Position numbers and translations under genes: made by a program. The notes beneath the pieces are model-generated. The model ran no database searches. It saw only the letters and a list, made by a program, of their open reading frames with translations, and had not been told where the DNA came from. From assembly GCA_007132365.1 (NCBI GenBank), contig SLOS01000345.1, positions 1-6,326 of the forward strand: a stretch of DNA of 6,326 nt, in the 5' to 3' direction. The stretch is from Bacteroidales bacterium. GTDB taxonomy: Bacteria > Bacteroidota > Bacteroidia > Bacteroidales > PUMT01. Positions 1-5,862 of the stretch are shown here, piece by piece (positions within the stretch are counted from its first letter, which is position 1; the number at the start of each line of letters is the position of its first letter).

Positions 1-86
1 GCATAAACGGCAGGTTAGTTAATAAACTGCAATGATTTGTTAATAAATACAAAGTCATATTTTAAAAAAATACAACAGTCATTACC

Positions 87-94
87 TAATTTTG
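87..94 (+). promoter_or_regulatory. Candidate Bacteroidota -7 element for nrdJ
   Basis: TAATTTTG is an exact match to the TAnnTTTG -7 motif used by the primary sigma factor of Bacteroidota. It would place the transcription start near position 100 and leave a 5' leader of about 60 bases before the ATG at 162. The partner -33 TTTG is not present at the ideal distance. The best candidate is a T-run at 60-63, with a 23-base spacer that is longer than usual. The call rests on the -7 motif and its position only. Confidence 0.4.
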
Positions 95-103
95 ATACCC
101 CAC

Positions 104-119
104 ACCAGCATGAACTGGT
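104..119. repeat. Short inverted repeat (ACCAG-6-CTGGT) near the predicted nrdJ start site
   Basis: ACCAG at 104-108 and CTGGT at 115-119 are perfect inverted arms around the 6-base loop CATGAA. The pairing does not extend outward. The repeat lies just downstream of the transcription start predicted from the -7 element at 87-94. It could be a small operator or a hairpin at the 5' end of the mRNA. Five-base arms are short enough to arise by chance. Confidence 0.3.
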
Positions 120-161
120 ACAACATTAAATCCATATTAACAAATTATTAATTTTTATTAT

Positions 162-2756
162 ATGCAATCCAAAGAGACGTCAGTTCAGAAGAAAGCAATT
201 GCCGGTTCAGAGCAGGCAAAAGTAAAGGAAACGACTCAGCCTGGCGGTTATTCATATGAAGAGGCCTTCAGGCAATCTCTTCAGTATTTTAAGGGTGATG
301 AGCTGGCTGCAAGGGTTTGGGTTACCAAGTATGCCCTGAAAGATTCACACGGTAATCTCTTTGAACTTACACCTGATGATATGCACAGGAGACTTGCCGG
401 TGAGATTGCGCGAATTGAGAAGAAGTACCCCAATCCGCTTACGGAGGATGATATATACCAGTTAATGAAGGATTTTAAATACATAGTTCCCCAGGGAGGC
501 CCGATGACAGGCATAGGCAATGACTTTCAGATAGCGTCACTGTCCAACTGTTTTGTTATTGGCAGCGATTCCGGCGCCGACTCCTACGGGGGTATTATGA
601 AGGTTGACCAGGAGCAGGTGCAGCTTATGAAAAGAAGGGGAGGAGTGGGCCATGACCTTTCACACGTAAGGCCGTCAGGAAGCCCGGTATTGAATTCTGC
701 ACTAACGTCCACCGGTGTGGTACCTTTTATGGAAAGATATTCAAATTCCACAAGGGAAGTTGCACAGGATGGCCGGAGGGGAGCCCTGATGCTCTCCATC
801 TCAATCAAGCATCCGGATGCGGAGAAGTTTATTGATGCAAAGCTGCAGGCAGGAAAGGTGACCGGGGCGAACGTGTCTGTTAAGATAGACGATGAGTTTA
901 TGAAGGCTGTAATTGAAAAAAAGACTTATGTTCAGAAATTCCCTGTAAACTCAGATAACCCGGTCGTCAAAAAAGAGGTTGACCCAGGTAAAATCTGGAA
1001 GAAGATAGTCCATAATGCCTGGAAATCGGCCGAACCTGGCATCCTTTTCTGGGATACGGTGATACGTGAATCAGTGCCTGATTCATATTCGGATATGGGA
1101 TACAAAACAGTTTCAACCAATCCGTGCGGTGAGATACCCTTGTGCCCTTATGACAGTTGCCGGTTGCTTGCGGTTAACCTTTACAGTTATGTTAATGATC
1201 CTTTTACAAAAAAGGCAAAATTTGATTTTGACAAATTCAGAGAACATGTCGGTTATGCCCAGCGCATAATGGATGATATAATTGATCTGGAACTGGAAAA
1301 AATAGACAGGATCCTCGACAAGATAGTCAATGATCCCGAGGAGGATGAAATAAAGCGTGTAGAACGCAAGCTTTGGGAAAATATACATGTGAAGGCTGAG
1401 GAGGGACGCCGGACCGGGGTTGGCATCACGGCGGAGGGAGATATGCTTGCTGCTCTCGGATTGACTTACGGGACCGATAACGCTACTGACTTCTCAATTG
1501 AAATACATAAAACAGTCGCGCTCGAGGCTTACCGTTCATCGGTTAATATGGCAAGGGAGCGTGGCCCTTTCACCATTTATGATTCACAGCGTGAAAAAAA
1601 CAATCCCTTCATCAACCGCCTCAAAGAAGAGGATGAACAACTCTACCGGGATATGGTCAGGTACGGACGACGGAACATTGCGTTGCTTACTATTGCACCT
1701 ACAGGCACAACCAGTCTGATGACCCAGACCACTTCAGGGATAGAACCTGTTTTCATGCCGGTGTACAAGCGCAGGAGGAAAGTCAATCCCAATGATACTA
1801 ATGTGGAGGTCTCCTATATCGATGATGTTGGCGATTCATGGGAAGAGTATAACGTGTTTCATCACAAGTTCATTACATGGCTGGAGGTTAACGGGTACGA
1901 TATAGAAGAGGTGAAAAGATATGATAATGATGCCATTAATGACATTGTTGCAAAATCACCCTATTATAAGGCCACATCCAGTGACGTGGACTGGCTGAGT
2001 AAGGTAAGGATGCAGGGGGCAATACAGAAGTGGGTGGATCATTCCATAAGCGTTACCATAAATCTTCCTGCCGATGCAAAAGAGGACCTGGTAGGGAAAC
2101 TTTATATTACTGCATGGGAAAGCGGTTGCAAGGGGGCCACTGTTTACCGTGAAGGATCACGCTCCGGAGTCCTGATTTCCAACAAAAAAGAGAAAGAAAC
2201 CTTTCATGCACCCAAGAAACGGCCTGAAGTGCTTGAGGCTGACGTTGTCAGGTTTATGAACAATGATGAAAAATGGATAGCATTCGTAGGTAAGCTTGAC
2301 GGCAAGCCCTATGAGATATTTACAGGCAAGGAGGACGTAGATGTTCTGCCTATCCCAAAAACCATTGATAAGGGTTTTATAATTAAAAGCAGGCATGCTG
2401 ACGGAACCAAACGATATGATTTCCGGTACATTGACAAATACGGCTACGGAACTACATTTGAGGGACTGTCACGCATTTTTGATACTGAATTCTGGAACTA
2501 TGCAAAACTTATTTCCGGTGTACTGCGGCACGGCATGCCTATTCCTGATGTGGTAAACCTGGTTTCCTCATTGCGTCTGGACAGTGAAAATATCAATACA
2601 TGGAAAAACGGTGTTGAGCGTACACTGCGTAAGTATATTCCCAACGGGACCAGACCCAAAAAAGGAACCGTTTGTCCGGAGTGTGATTCTGTAAACCTGA
2701 TGTTCCAGGAAGGCTGTCTCACCTGCCAGGATTGCGGTAATTCCAAATGTGGTTAA
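162..2756 (+). CDS. nrdJ: Adenosylcobalamin-dependent (class II) ribonucleotide reductase
   Basis: This cytoplasmic enzyme reduces ribonucleotides to deoxyribonucleotides, using adenosylcobalamin to generate the thiyl radical, so it needs neither oxygen nor a separate radical subunit. The 864-residue protein is complete. Residues 1-28 are a polar tail with no ATP-cone domain. The catalytic barrel follows, with the first redox cysteine C130 (in LSNCF) and the finger-loop motif NPCGE at 320-324, giving N320, radical cysteine C322 and E324. C333 lies 11 residues after C322, as does the second redox cysteine in Thermotoga NrdJ; an additional C328 lies between them. APTGTTS at 512-518 is a conserved phosphate-binding segment. 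After about residue 670 comes a C-terminal extension ending in a cysteine-rich tail (C838, C841, C852, C855, C858, C863). This tail is typical of NrdJ and is thought to bind zinc and re-reduce the active site. The start at 162 leaves a normal N terminus and no better start is visible. It is transcribed alone and converges on the symporter gene. Class I is excluded because there is no radical-tyrosine subunit and the tail is NrdJ-like. Confidence 0.96.
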   Translation: MQSKETSVQKKAIAGSEQAKVKETTQPGGYSYEEAFRQSLQYFKGDELAARVWVTKYALKDSHGNLFELTPDDMHRRLAGEIARIEKKYPNPLTEDDIYQLMKDFKYIVPQGGPMTGIGNDFQIASLSNCFVIGSDSGADSYGGIMKVDQEQVQLMKRRGGVGHDLSHVRPSGSPVLNSALTSTGVVPFMERYSNSTREVAQDGRRGALMLSISIKHPDAEKFIDAKLQAGKVTGANVSVKIDDEFMKAVIEKKTYVQKFPVNSDNPVVKKEVDPGKIWKKIVHNAWKSAEPGILFWDTVIRESVPDSYSDMGYKTVSTNPCGEIPLCPYDSCRLLAVNLYSYVNDPFTKKAKFDFDKFREHVGYAQRIMDDIIDLELEKIDRILDKIVNDPEEDEIKRVERKLWENIHVKAEEGRRTGVGITAEGDMLAALGLTYGTDNATDFSIEIHKTVALEAYRSSVNMARERGPFTIYDSQREKNNPFINRLKEEDEQLYRDMVRYGRRNIALLTIAPTGTTSLMTQTTSGIEPVFMPVYKRRRKVNPNDTNVEVSYIDDVGDSWEEYNVFHHKFITWLEVNGYDIEEVKRYDNDAINDIVAKSPYYKATSSDVDWLSKVRMQGAIQKWVDHSISVTINLPADAKEDLVGKLYITAWESGCKGATVYREGSRSGVLISNKKEKETFHAPKKRPEVLEADVVRFMNNDEKWIAFVGKLDGKPYEIFTGKEDVDVLPIPKTIDKGFIIKSRHADGTKRYDFRYIDKYGYGTTFEGLSRIFDTEFWNYAKLISGVLRHGMPIPDVVNLVSSLRLDSENINTWKNGVERTLRKYIPNGTRPKKGTVCPECDSVNLMFQEGCLTCQDCGNSKCG

Positions 2757-2768
2757 AACGGTAAAGCA

Positions 2769-2792
2769 GGTATCAGTATCAGATATTATACC
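2769..2792. terminator. Weak candidate two-way terminator between nrdJ and the symporter gene
   Basis: The convergent genes are separated by only 22 bases (2757-2778). GGTAT at 2769-2773 pairs with ATACC at 2788-2792, and TAT at 2777-2779 can pair with ATA at 2783-2785, giving an imperfect stem-loop. It overlaps the last codons of the symporter gene. On the plus strand it is followed by a moderately T-rich stretch, not a clean T-run; on the minus strand the downstream sequence is also only moderately T-rich. The hairpin contains a tandem TATCAG (2771-2782). Its position between converging genes is the main argument; the structure itself is weak. Confidence 0.25.
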
Positions 2793-4497
2793 AGTTTCTG
2801 TTTGCTTTTGAACCAACCGGCACCAGACTGAAGATCATACCAGTTACTACACCAACAATAAGTGAGCCGGGCATAATGAAAAGAAAACTGGGCCCGGGTG
2901 TCCCGAAAAAGAGTTCCCAGTATGCTATTAAAACGGCAGTAGTAATACTTGAGATAGTTGCAACCCATGTCCCGAGAACTGTGGCCCAGGGAATAAACAT
3001 TGCCATAAAAAACATAATGAAAAGCGGTGCAGTCAGGAGATTGGATACACGAGCCCCTACCTCATACAAATTACCAGGGACAATATAAATATATGAACTT
3101 AATGCCACAACCAGGATGCCTATGCCTACAGTTACAAGTTTTACCGTTCTGAGGTATAAGGCTGGGGTCATATTTTTTTTCCGGAACCTTATTATAAAAT
3201 CCTCTGTAATTACAGCACTGGATGAATTCACTCCAGAAGAGAGACTTGACATGGCAGCGGCCATTAATCCTGAAATGAACAGGCCGGAGACCCAATCCGG
3301 CAGGGATGTTATAATGAATTGAGGCAAAAGTTGATCAGCATTGTTATAAAGAGACTGGCCATCCTCCAGTAAATGAGGGTTGTTCCTGAAAAAGGCAAGC
3401 AGGGTTAAACCAAGAAGAGACAGGATAACAGCCGCTATAACGCCTGTCAGAAGGGAAGAACCTAAGACCTGACGGGCCTTTTTAGGATTCCGCATGGACA
3501 GGAATCGCTGTATTGACATCTGGTCTGAACCGTTTGTGCATATAAACCACACCAGCGAATTGATAAAAAACCAGCTTAAGGTTCGTTCACCCGAAGTTTG
3601 TAAACCCAAACGCGGCGGGTTCCAGTGTTCCATCCACTCTTTAGGCCACCATTCACCAATGCCGCCTAAATTGACAGTGATCACAATTATCACCAGCAAT
3701 GCTCCCCCCAAAAGGATAAAAGACTGGATTACATCAGTCGTAACAACTGCTCTTATACCACCCATTGAAGTGTATATCAGGGTTATAGTACCCATTATTG
3801 CACATAAGAGGGGTGTCATGCCCGGATCCAGTCCTGTTAAGGGGATTAAAATTACATCTGCTGTTGCATATATAATGAGCGCCATCCACAAAAGTCTCAA
3901 TGTCAGAAACATTATGCTGCTGAGTGTACGAATGCTGTTGTCAAAGCGCTTTCCTAAAATTTCATAGGCACTTTTTACTTTCAACCGCATTATAAAAGGG
4001 ATCATTAACCATCCGACAATAAAGTATACAAAAGGGTAACTAAAAAAATCCCCGAGATACAACGGGCCGTTTCGAATCATTTCACCCGGTGCTGAAAGAA
4101 AAGTTATTGTACTGAACATAGTTATGAATAATGAAAGTCCGACAGTACCGGATTTCATTTTCCCGCCACCAAGAAGATAATCGTCGGCAGATTTGGTACG
4201 ACGCATATAGAAGTAGCCAACGGCGACCATTAGGGCTAAATACAGACCGATTATCAGCCATACCAGCCAGCCTGCTCTGTAGGTTATGTCACTTTCTACG
4301 GGCAGGATGGCATTGACAGGCTCAATGTGCACATCCGGGTCCGGATCATCATGTAATATATTCAGACTGATTTCATGCAGGTCAGGCGGATTATTTTGAA
4401 AATGACCATTATCATCATTGGAAAATAAAGAATTATTTGCCAGTAGCAGAAGTAATGTAATAAAAACCATTACCGGCCATTTGGATCTTATTACCAT
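2779..4497 (-). CDS. Sodium:solute symporter (SSS family), substrate unknown
   Basis: This is an inner-membrane secondary transporter of the SSS (SLC5/PutP/SGLT) family, which couples solute uptake to the sodium gradient. From the start at 4497 it is 572 residues. Residues 1-20 form a basic-then-hydrophobic signal-like segment. A polar, acidic stretch follows (about 22-72), then roughly 13 membrane segments between 74 and 560. Family marks include ADDYLLGGGKM (104-114), MGGIRAVVTTDVIQ (245-258) and AAAMSSLSSGVNS (413-425). By recalled alignment to vSGLT, A414, S417 and S418 correspond to Na2-site residues A361, S364 and S365. The reading frame is open upstream to an ATG at 4569, but that adds 24 residues overlapping kbl and spoils the signal-like N terminus. 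The start at 4497 has an AAGGG stretch close upstream. The gene lies 16 bases after kbl on the same strand, so co-transcription is likely. Sugar, amino acid and monocarboxylate transporters all occur in this family, and the sequence does not separate them for me. Confidence 0.9.
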   Translation of the reverse strand: MVIRSKWPVMVFITLLLLLANNSLFSNDDNGHFQNNPPDLHEISLNILHDDPDPDVHIEPVNAILPVESDITYRAGWLVWLIIGLYLALMVAVGYFYMRRTKSADDYLLGGGKMKSGTVGLSLFITMFSTITFLSAPGEMIRNGPLYLGDFFSYPFVYFIVGWLMIPFIMRLKVKSAYEILGKRFDNSIRTLSSIMFLTLRLLWMALIIYATADVILIPLTGLDPGMTPLLCAIMGTITLIYTSMGGIRAVVTTDVIQSFILLGGALLVIIVITVNLGGIGEWWPKEWMEHWNPPRLGLQTSGERTLSWFFINSLVWFICTNGSDQMSIQRFLSMRNPKKARQVLGSSLLTGVIAAVILSLLGLTLLAFFRNNPHLLEDGQSLYNNADQLLPQFIITSLPDWVSGLFISGLMAAAMSSLSSGVNSSSAVITEDFIIRFRKKNMTPALYLRTVKLVTVGIGILVVALSSYIYIVPGNLYEVGARVSNLLTAPLFIMFFMAMFIPWATVLGTWVATISSITTAVLIAYWELFFGTPGPSFLFIMPGSLIVGVVTGMIFSLVPVGSKANRNWYNI

Positions 4498-4513
4498 TTT
4501 ACCCTTATTTAAA
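4498..4513 (-). promoter_or_regulatory. kbl-to-symporter junction with possible ribosome binding site
   Basis: Sixteen bases separate the kbl stop codon (TAA, 4514-4516) from the symporter ATG (4495-4497). Read on the minus strand, the gap contains AAGGG ending about four bases before the ATG. This is a weak Shine-Dalgarno-like match at a short spacing. It favours the start at 4497 over the in-frame ATG at 4569, which lies inside kbl. There is no room for a separate promoter in the gap, which supports a kbl-symporter operon. Confidence 0.45.
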
Positions 4514-5701
4514 TTAAATGACTCCCAGTTGACGGCCGACTTTGGTAAAGGCTTCAATACATTTGTCAAGGTGTCCGGTTTCGTGTGCAGCTGATAACTG
4601 TACCCTTATCCTGGCCTGGTCTTTGGGAACTACCGGGTAGTAGAAGCCAATAACATAGATCCCTTCATCAAGCAGTTTTGCTGCAAAATCCTGTGAAAGC
4701 TTTGCATCATAAAGCATAATGGCTATTATGGCTGATCGGGTGGGCTTGATGTCGAAACCGGCCGACATCATTTTCTCCATGAAATATCTGGTGTTGCTGT
4801 GCAGCTTATCCTGCAGTTCATGGGTTTCTGCCATCATGTCGAACATTTTAATCCCGGCACTGACCACCGAGGGAGGAAGTGAATTGGAGAAGAGGTAAGG
4901 CCTGGATCGCTGCCGCAGGATCTCTATTATTTCTGACCTGCCGGTGGTAAATCCTCCTATGGCACCGCCAAAAGCTTTTCCCAGGGTCCCTGTTATGATA
5001 TCAACCTTACCTCGCACGTCAAACATCTCTGTTACACCCCTGCCTGTTTCACCCACCACTCCTGCCGAATGACATTCATCAACCATGACAAGAGCGTCAT
5101 ATTTTTCGGCAAGATCAATTATTTTATCCATTGGAGCGACATTGCCGTCCATTGAAAATACCCCGTCGGTTACAATAATGCGAAAACGCTGTGCCTGTGC
5201 TTCTTTGAGCTTAGCCTCAAGATCTTCCATGTCGGCATTGTTGTAGCGATAGCGTTGTGCCTTGCATAGCCTGACACCATCAATAATAGAGGCATGGTTC
5301 AGGGAATCGGAAATGATGGCATCTTCCTGCGTAAGCAAAGGCTCAAAAACTCCACCGTTAGCATCAAAACAGGCGGCATAGAGAATAGTGTCATCGGTTC
5401 CGAAAAACTCCGCAACCTTTTGTTCCAGTTTCTTATGCAGATCCTGTGTGCCGCAGATAAATCTCACTGATGACATTCCGAAACCCCGGGAATCCATTCC
5501 GTCCCTGGCTGCCTGGATAAGTTCCCTGTGATTTGACAGTCCGAGATAATTATTGGCACAGAAATTAATCACCCTTTTTCCGCTGTCAACTATAATCTCC
5601 GCATCCTGGGGGGATACAATTATCCTTTCCTTTTTGAAAAGGCCTGCCGATTCAATACTGGCCAGCTCATTTCTCAGGTGTTCCTTAATCTTTCCGTACA
5701 T
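4514..5701 (-). CDS. kbl: 2-amino-3-ketobutyrate CoA ligase (glycine C-acetyltransferase)
   Basis: This cytoplasmic PLP enzyme cleaves 2-amino-3-ketobutyrate with CoA to give glycine and acetyl-CoA, the second step of threonine breakdown after threonine dehydrogenase. The protein is 395 residues, close to the 398 of E. coli Kbl. It follows the E. coli protein closely through GFGMSSVRFICGTQD (73-87), FDANGGVFE (112-120), SLNHASIIDGVRLCKAQRYRY (133-153), TDGVFSMDG (178-186), VDECHSAG (207-214) and TGTLGKAFGG (238-247). K242 is the expected Schiff-base lysine, D208 should contact the PLP ring nitrogen, and H136 is the expected stacking histidine. The related enzymes BioF (8-amino-7-oxononanoate synthase) and bacterial serine palmitoyltransferase share the fold, but the VRFICGTQD segment and the dehydrogenase gene next door favour Kbl strongly. 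The ATG at 5699-5701 has no Shine-Dalgarno sequence. The gene is divergent from tdh and sits 16 bases upstream of the symporter. Confidence 0.96.
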   Translation of the reverse strand: MYGKIKEHLRNELASIESAGLFKKERIIVSPQDAEIIVDSGKRVINFCANNYLGLSNHRELIQAARDGMDSRGFGMSSVRFICGTQDLHKKLEQKVAEFFGTDDTILYAACFDANGGVFEPLLTQEDAIISDSLNHASIIDGVRLCKAQRYRYNNADMEDLEAKLKEAQAQRFRIIVTDGVFSMDGNVAPMDKIIDLAEKYDALVMVDECHSAGVVGETGRGVTEMFDVRGKVDIITGTLGKAFGGAIGGFTTGRSEIIEILRQRSRPYLFSNSLPPSVVSAGIKMFDMMAETHELQDKLHSNTRYFMEKMMSAGFDIKPTRSAIIAIMLYDAKLSQDFAAKLLDEGIYVIGFYYPVVPKDQARIRVQLSAAHETGHLDKCIEAFTKVGRQLGVI

Positions 5702-5802
5702 GCTGATATGTTTATTGGGTTTTTAATGTGATTTTACAAAAAAATTAAAAAAATTGGAGAATAAACAAGACTTTTTTCATATTTCTCCCATCAGGAATTG
5801 TT

Positions 5803-5810
5803 TAGTTTTG
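5803..5810 (+). promoter_or_regulatory. Candidate Bacteroidota -7 element for tdh
   Basis: TAGTTTTG matches TAnnTTTG exactly. It predicts a transcription start near 5816 and a leader of about 45 bases before the ATG at 5863. There is no perfect -33 TTTG; TTTC at 5782-5785 lies 17 bases upstream, which is somewhat short. The element overlaps the first bases of the DnaA-box-like sequence at 5809-5817. Confidence 0.4.
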
Positions 5811-5827
5811 TGGATAATCGTGGATAT
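5809..5827 (-). promoter_or_regulatory. Perfect DnaA-box sequence plus degenerate second copy
   Basis: Positions 5809-5817 read TGTGGATAA, the exact reverse complement of the consensus DnaA box TTATCCACA. Positions 5819-5827 read CGTGGATAT, which matches the same 9-mer at seven of nine bases in the same orientation. The shared GTGGATA cores start at 5810 and 5820, one helical turn apart. The pair overlaps the predicted tdh -7 element and start site. The sequence match is certain; binding by DnaA is not shown. A different regulator that uses direct repeats with 10-base spacing would fit equally well. Confidence 0.4.
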
Positions 5828-5862
5828 CATACAAAACTTATCTGTAATAATACTGTTTTAAA

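Larger units (their letters stand above)
1..161. other. Non-coding leader upstream of nrdJ
   Basis: This AT-rich stretch has no supportable gene. It holds a candidate promoter element (87-94), a short inverted repeat (104-119) and a direct repeat of GTTAATAAA at 18-26 and 39-47, 21 bases apart start to start. Any gene to the left ends at or before the window edge, so its identity and strand are unknown. I looked for a cobalamin riboswitch, which would be relevant to a B12-dependent enzyme, and saw no B12-box-like conserved core. I also saw no clear NrdR-box pair. The nrdJ ATG is preceded by an A/T-only run with no Shine-Dalgarno sequence, which is normal for Bacteroidota. Confidence 0.6.
5702..5862. 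promoter_or_regulatory. Divergent kbl/tdh intergenic control region
   Basis: These 161 AT-rich bases separate the start codons of kbl (leftward) and tdh (rightward), so both promoters must lie here or inside the genes. On the plus strand there is a good -7 motif at 5803-5810. For kbl I could not find a clean TAnnTTTG on the minus strand. The nearest is TAAGTTTTG, at 5832-5840 read leftward, with one extra spacer base, and it would give a long leader of roughly 120 bases. The half nearest kbl (about 5720-5780) is mostly A and T runs. The half nearest tdh carries a repeated GTGGATA motif. Neither start codon has a Shine-Dalgarno sequence. Confidence 0.6.

Noticed and set aside
1..161. Cobalamin riboswitch upstream of the B12-dependent nrdJ
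   Set aside because: The leader is too short and A/T-rich for the usual structure, and no B12-box-like sequence was seen. Part could lie left of the window, but it would then be separated from the start by this sequence.
2498..2816. Two overlapping minus-strand frames across the nrdJ 3' end
   Set aside because: They are opposite the conserved NrdJ C-terminal cysteine tail and look like shadow translations.
3494..3967. 157-residue open frame on the plus strand inside the symporter gene
   Set aside because: It is antisense to conserved membrane helices and sodium symporter motifs, with no family resemblance or start context of its own.
4514..5701. BioF or serine palmitoyltransferase instead of Kbl
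   Set aside because: The same fold family, but the VRFICGTQD and SLNHASIIDGVRLCKA segments match Kbl closely and the next gene encodes the preceding enzyme of threonine breakdown.
5702..5862. Replication origin, suggested by an AT-rich stretch next to a perfect DnaA box
   Set aside because: Only one perfect and one degenerate box are present, and no origin-linked genes such as dnaA, dnaN or gidA are seen. A titration or regulatory site is the more modest reading.
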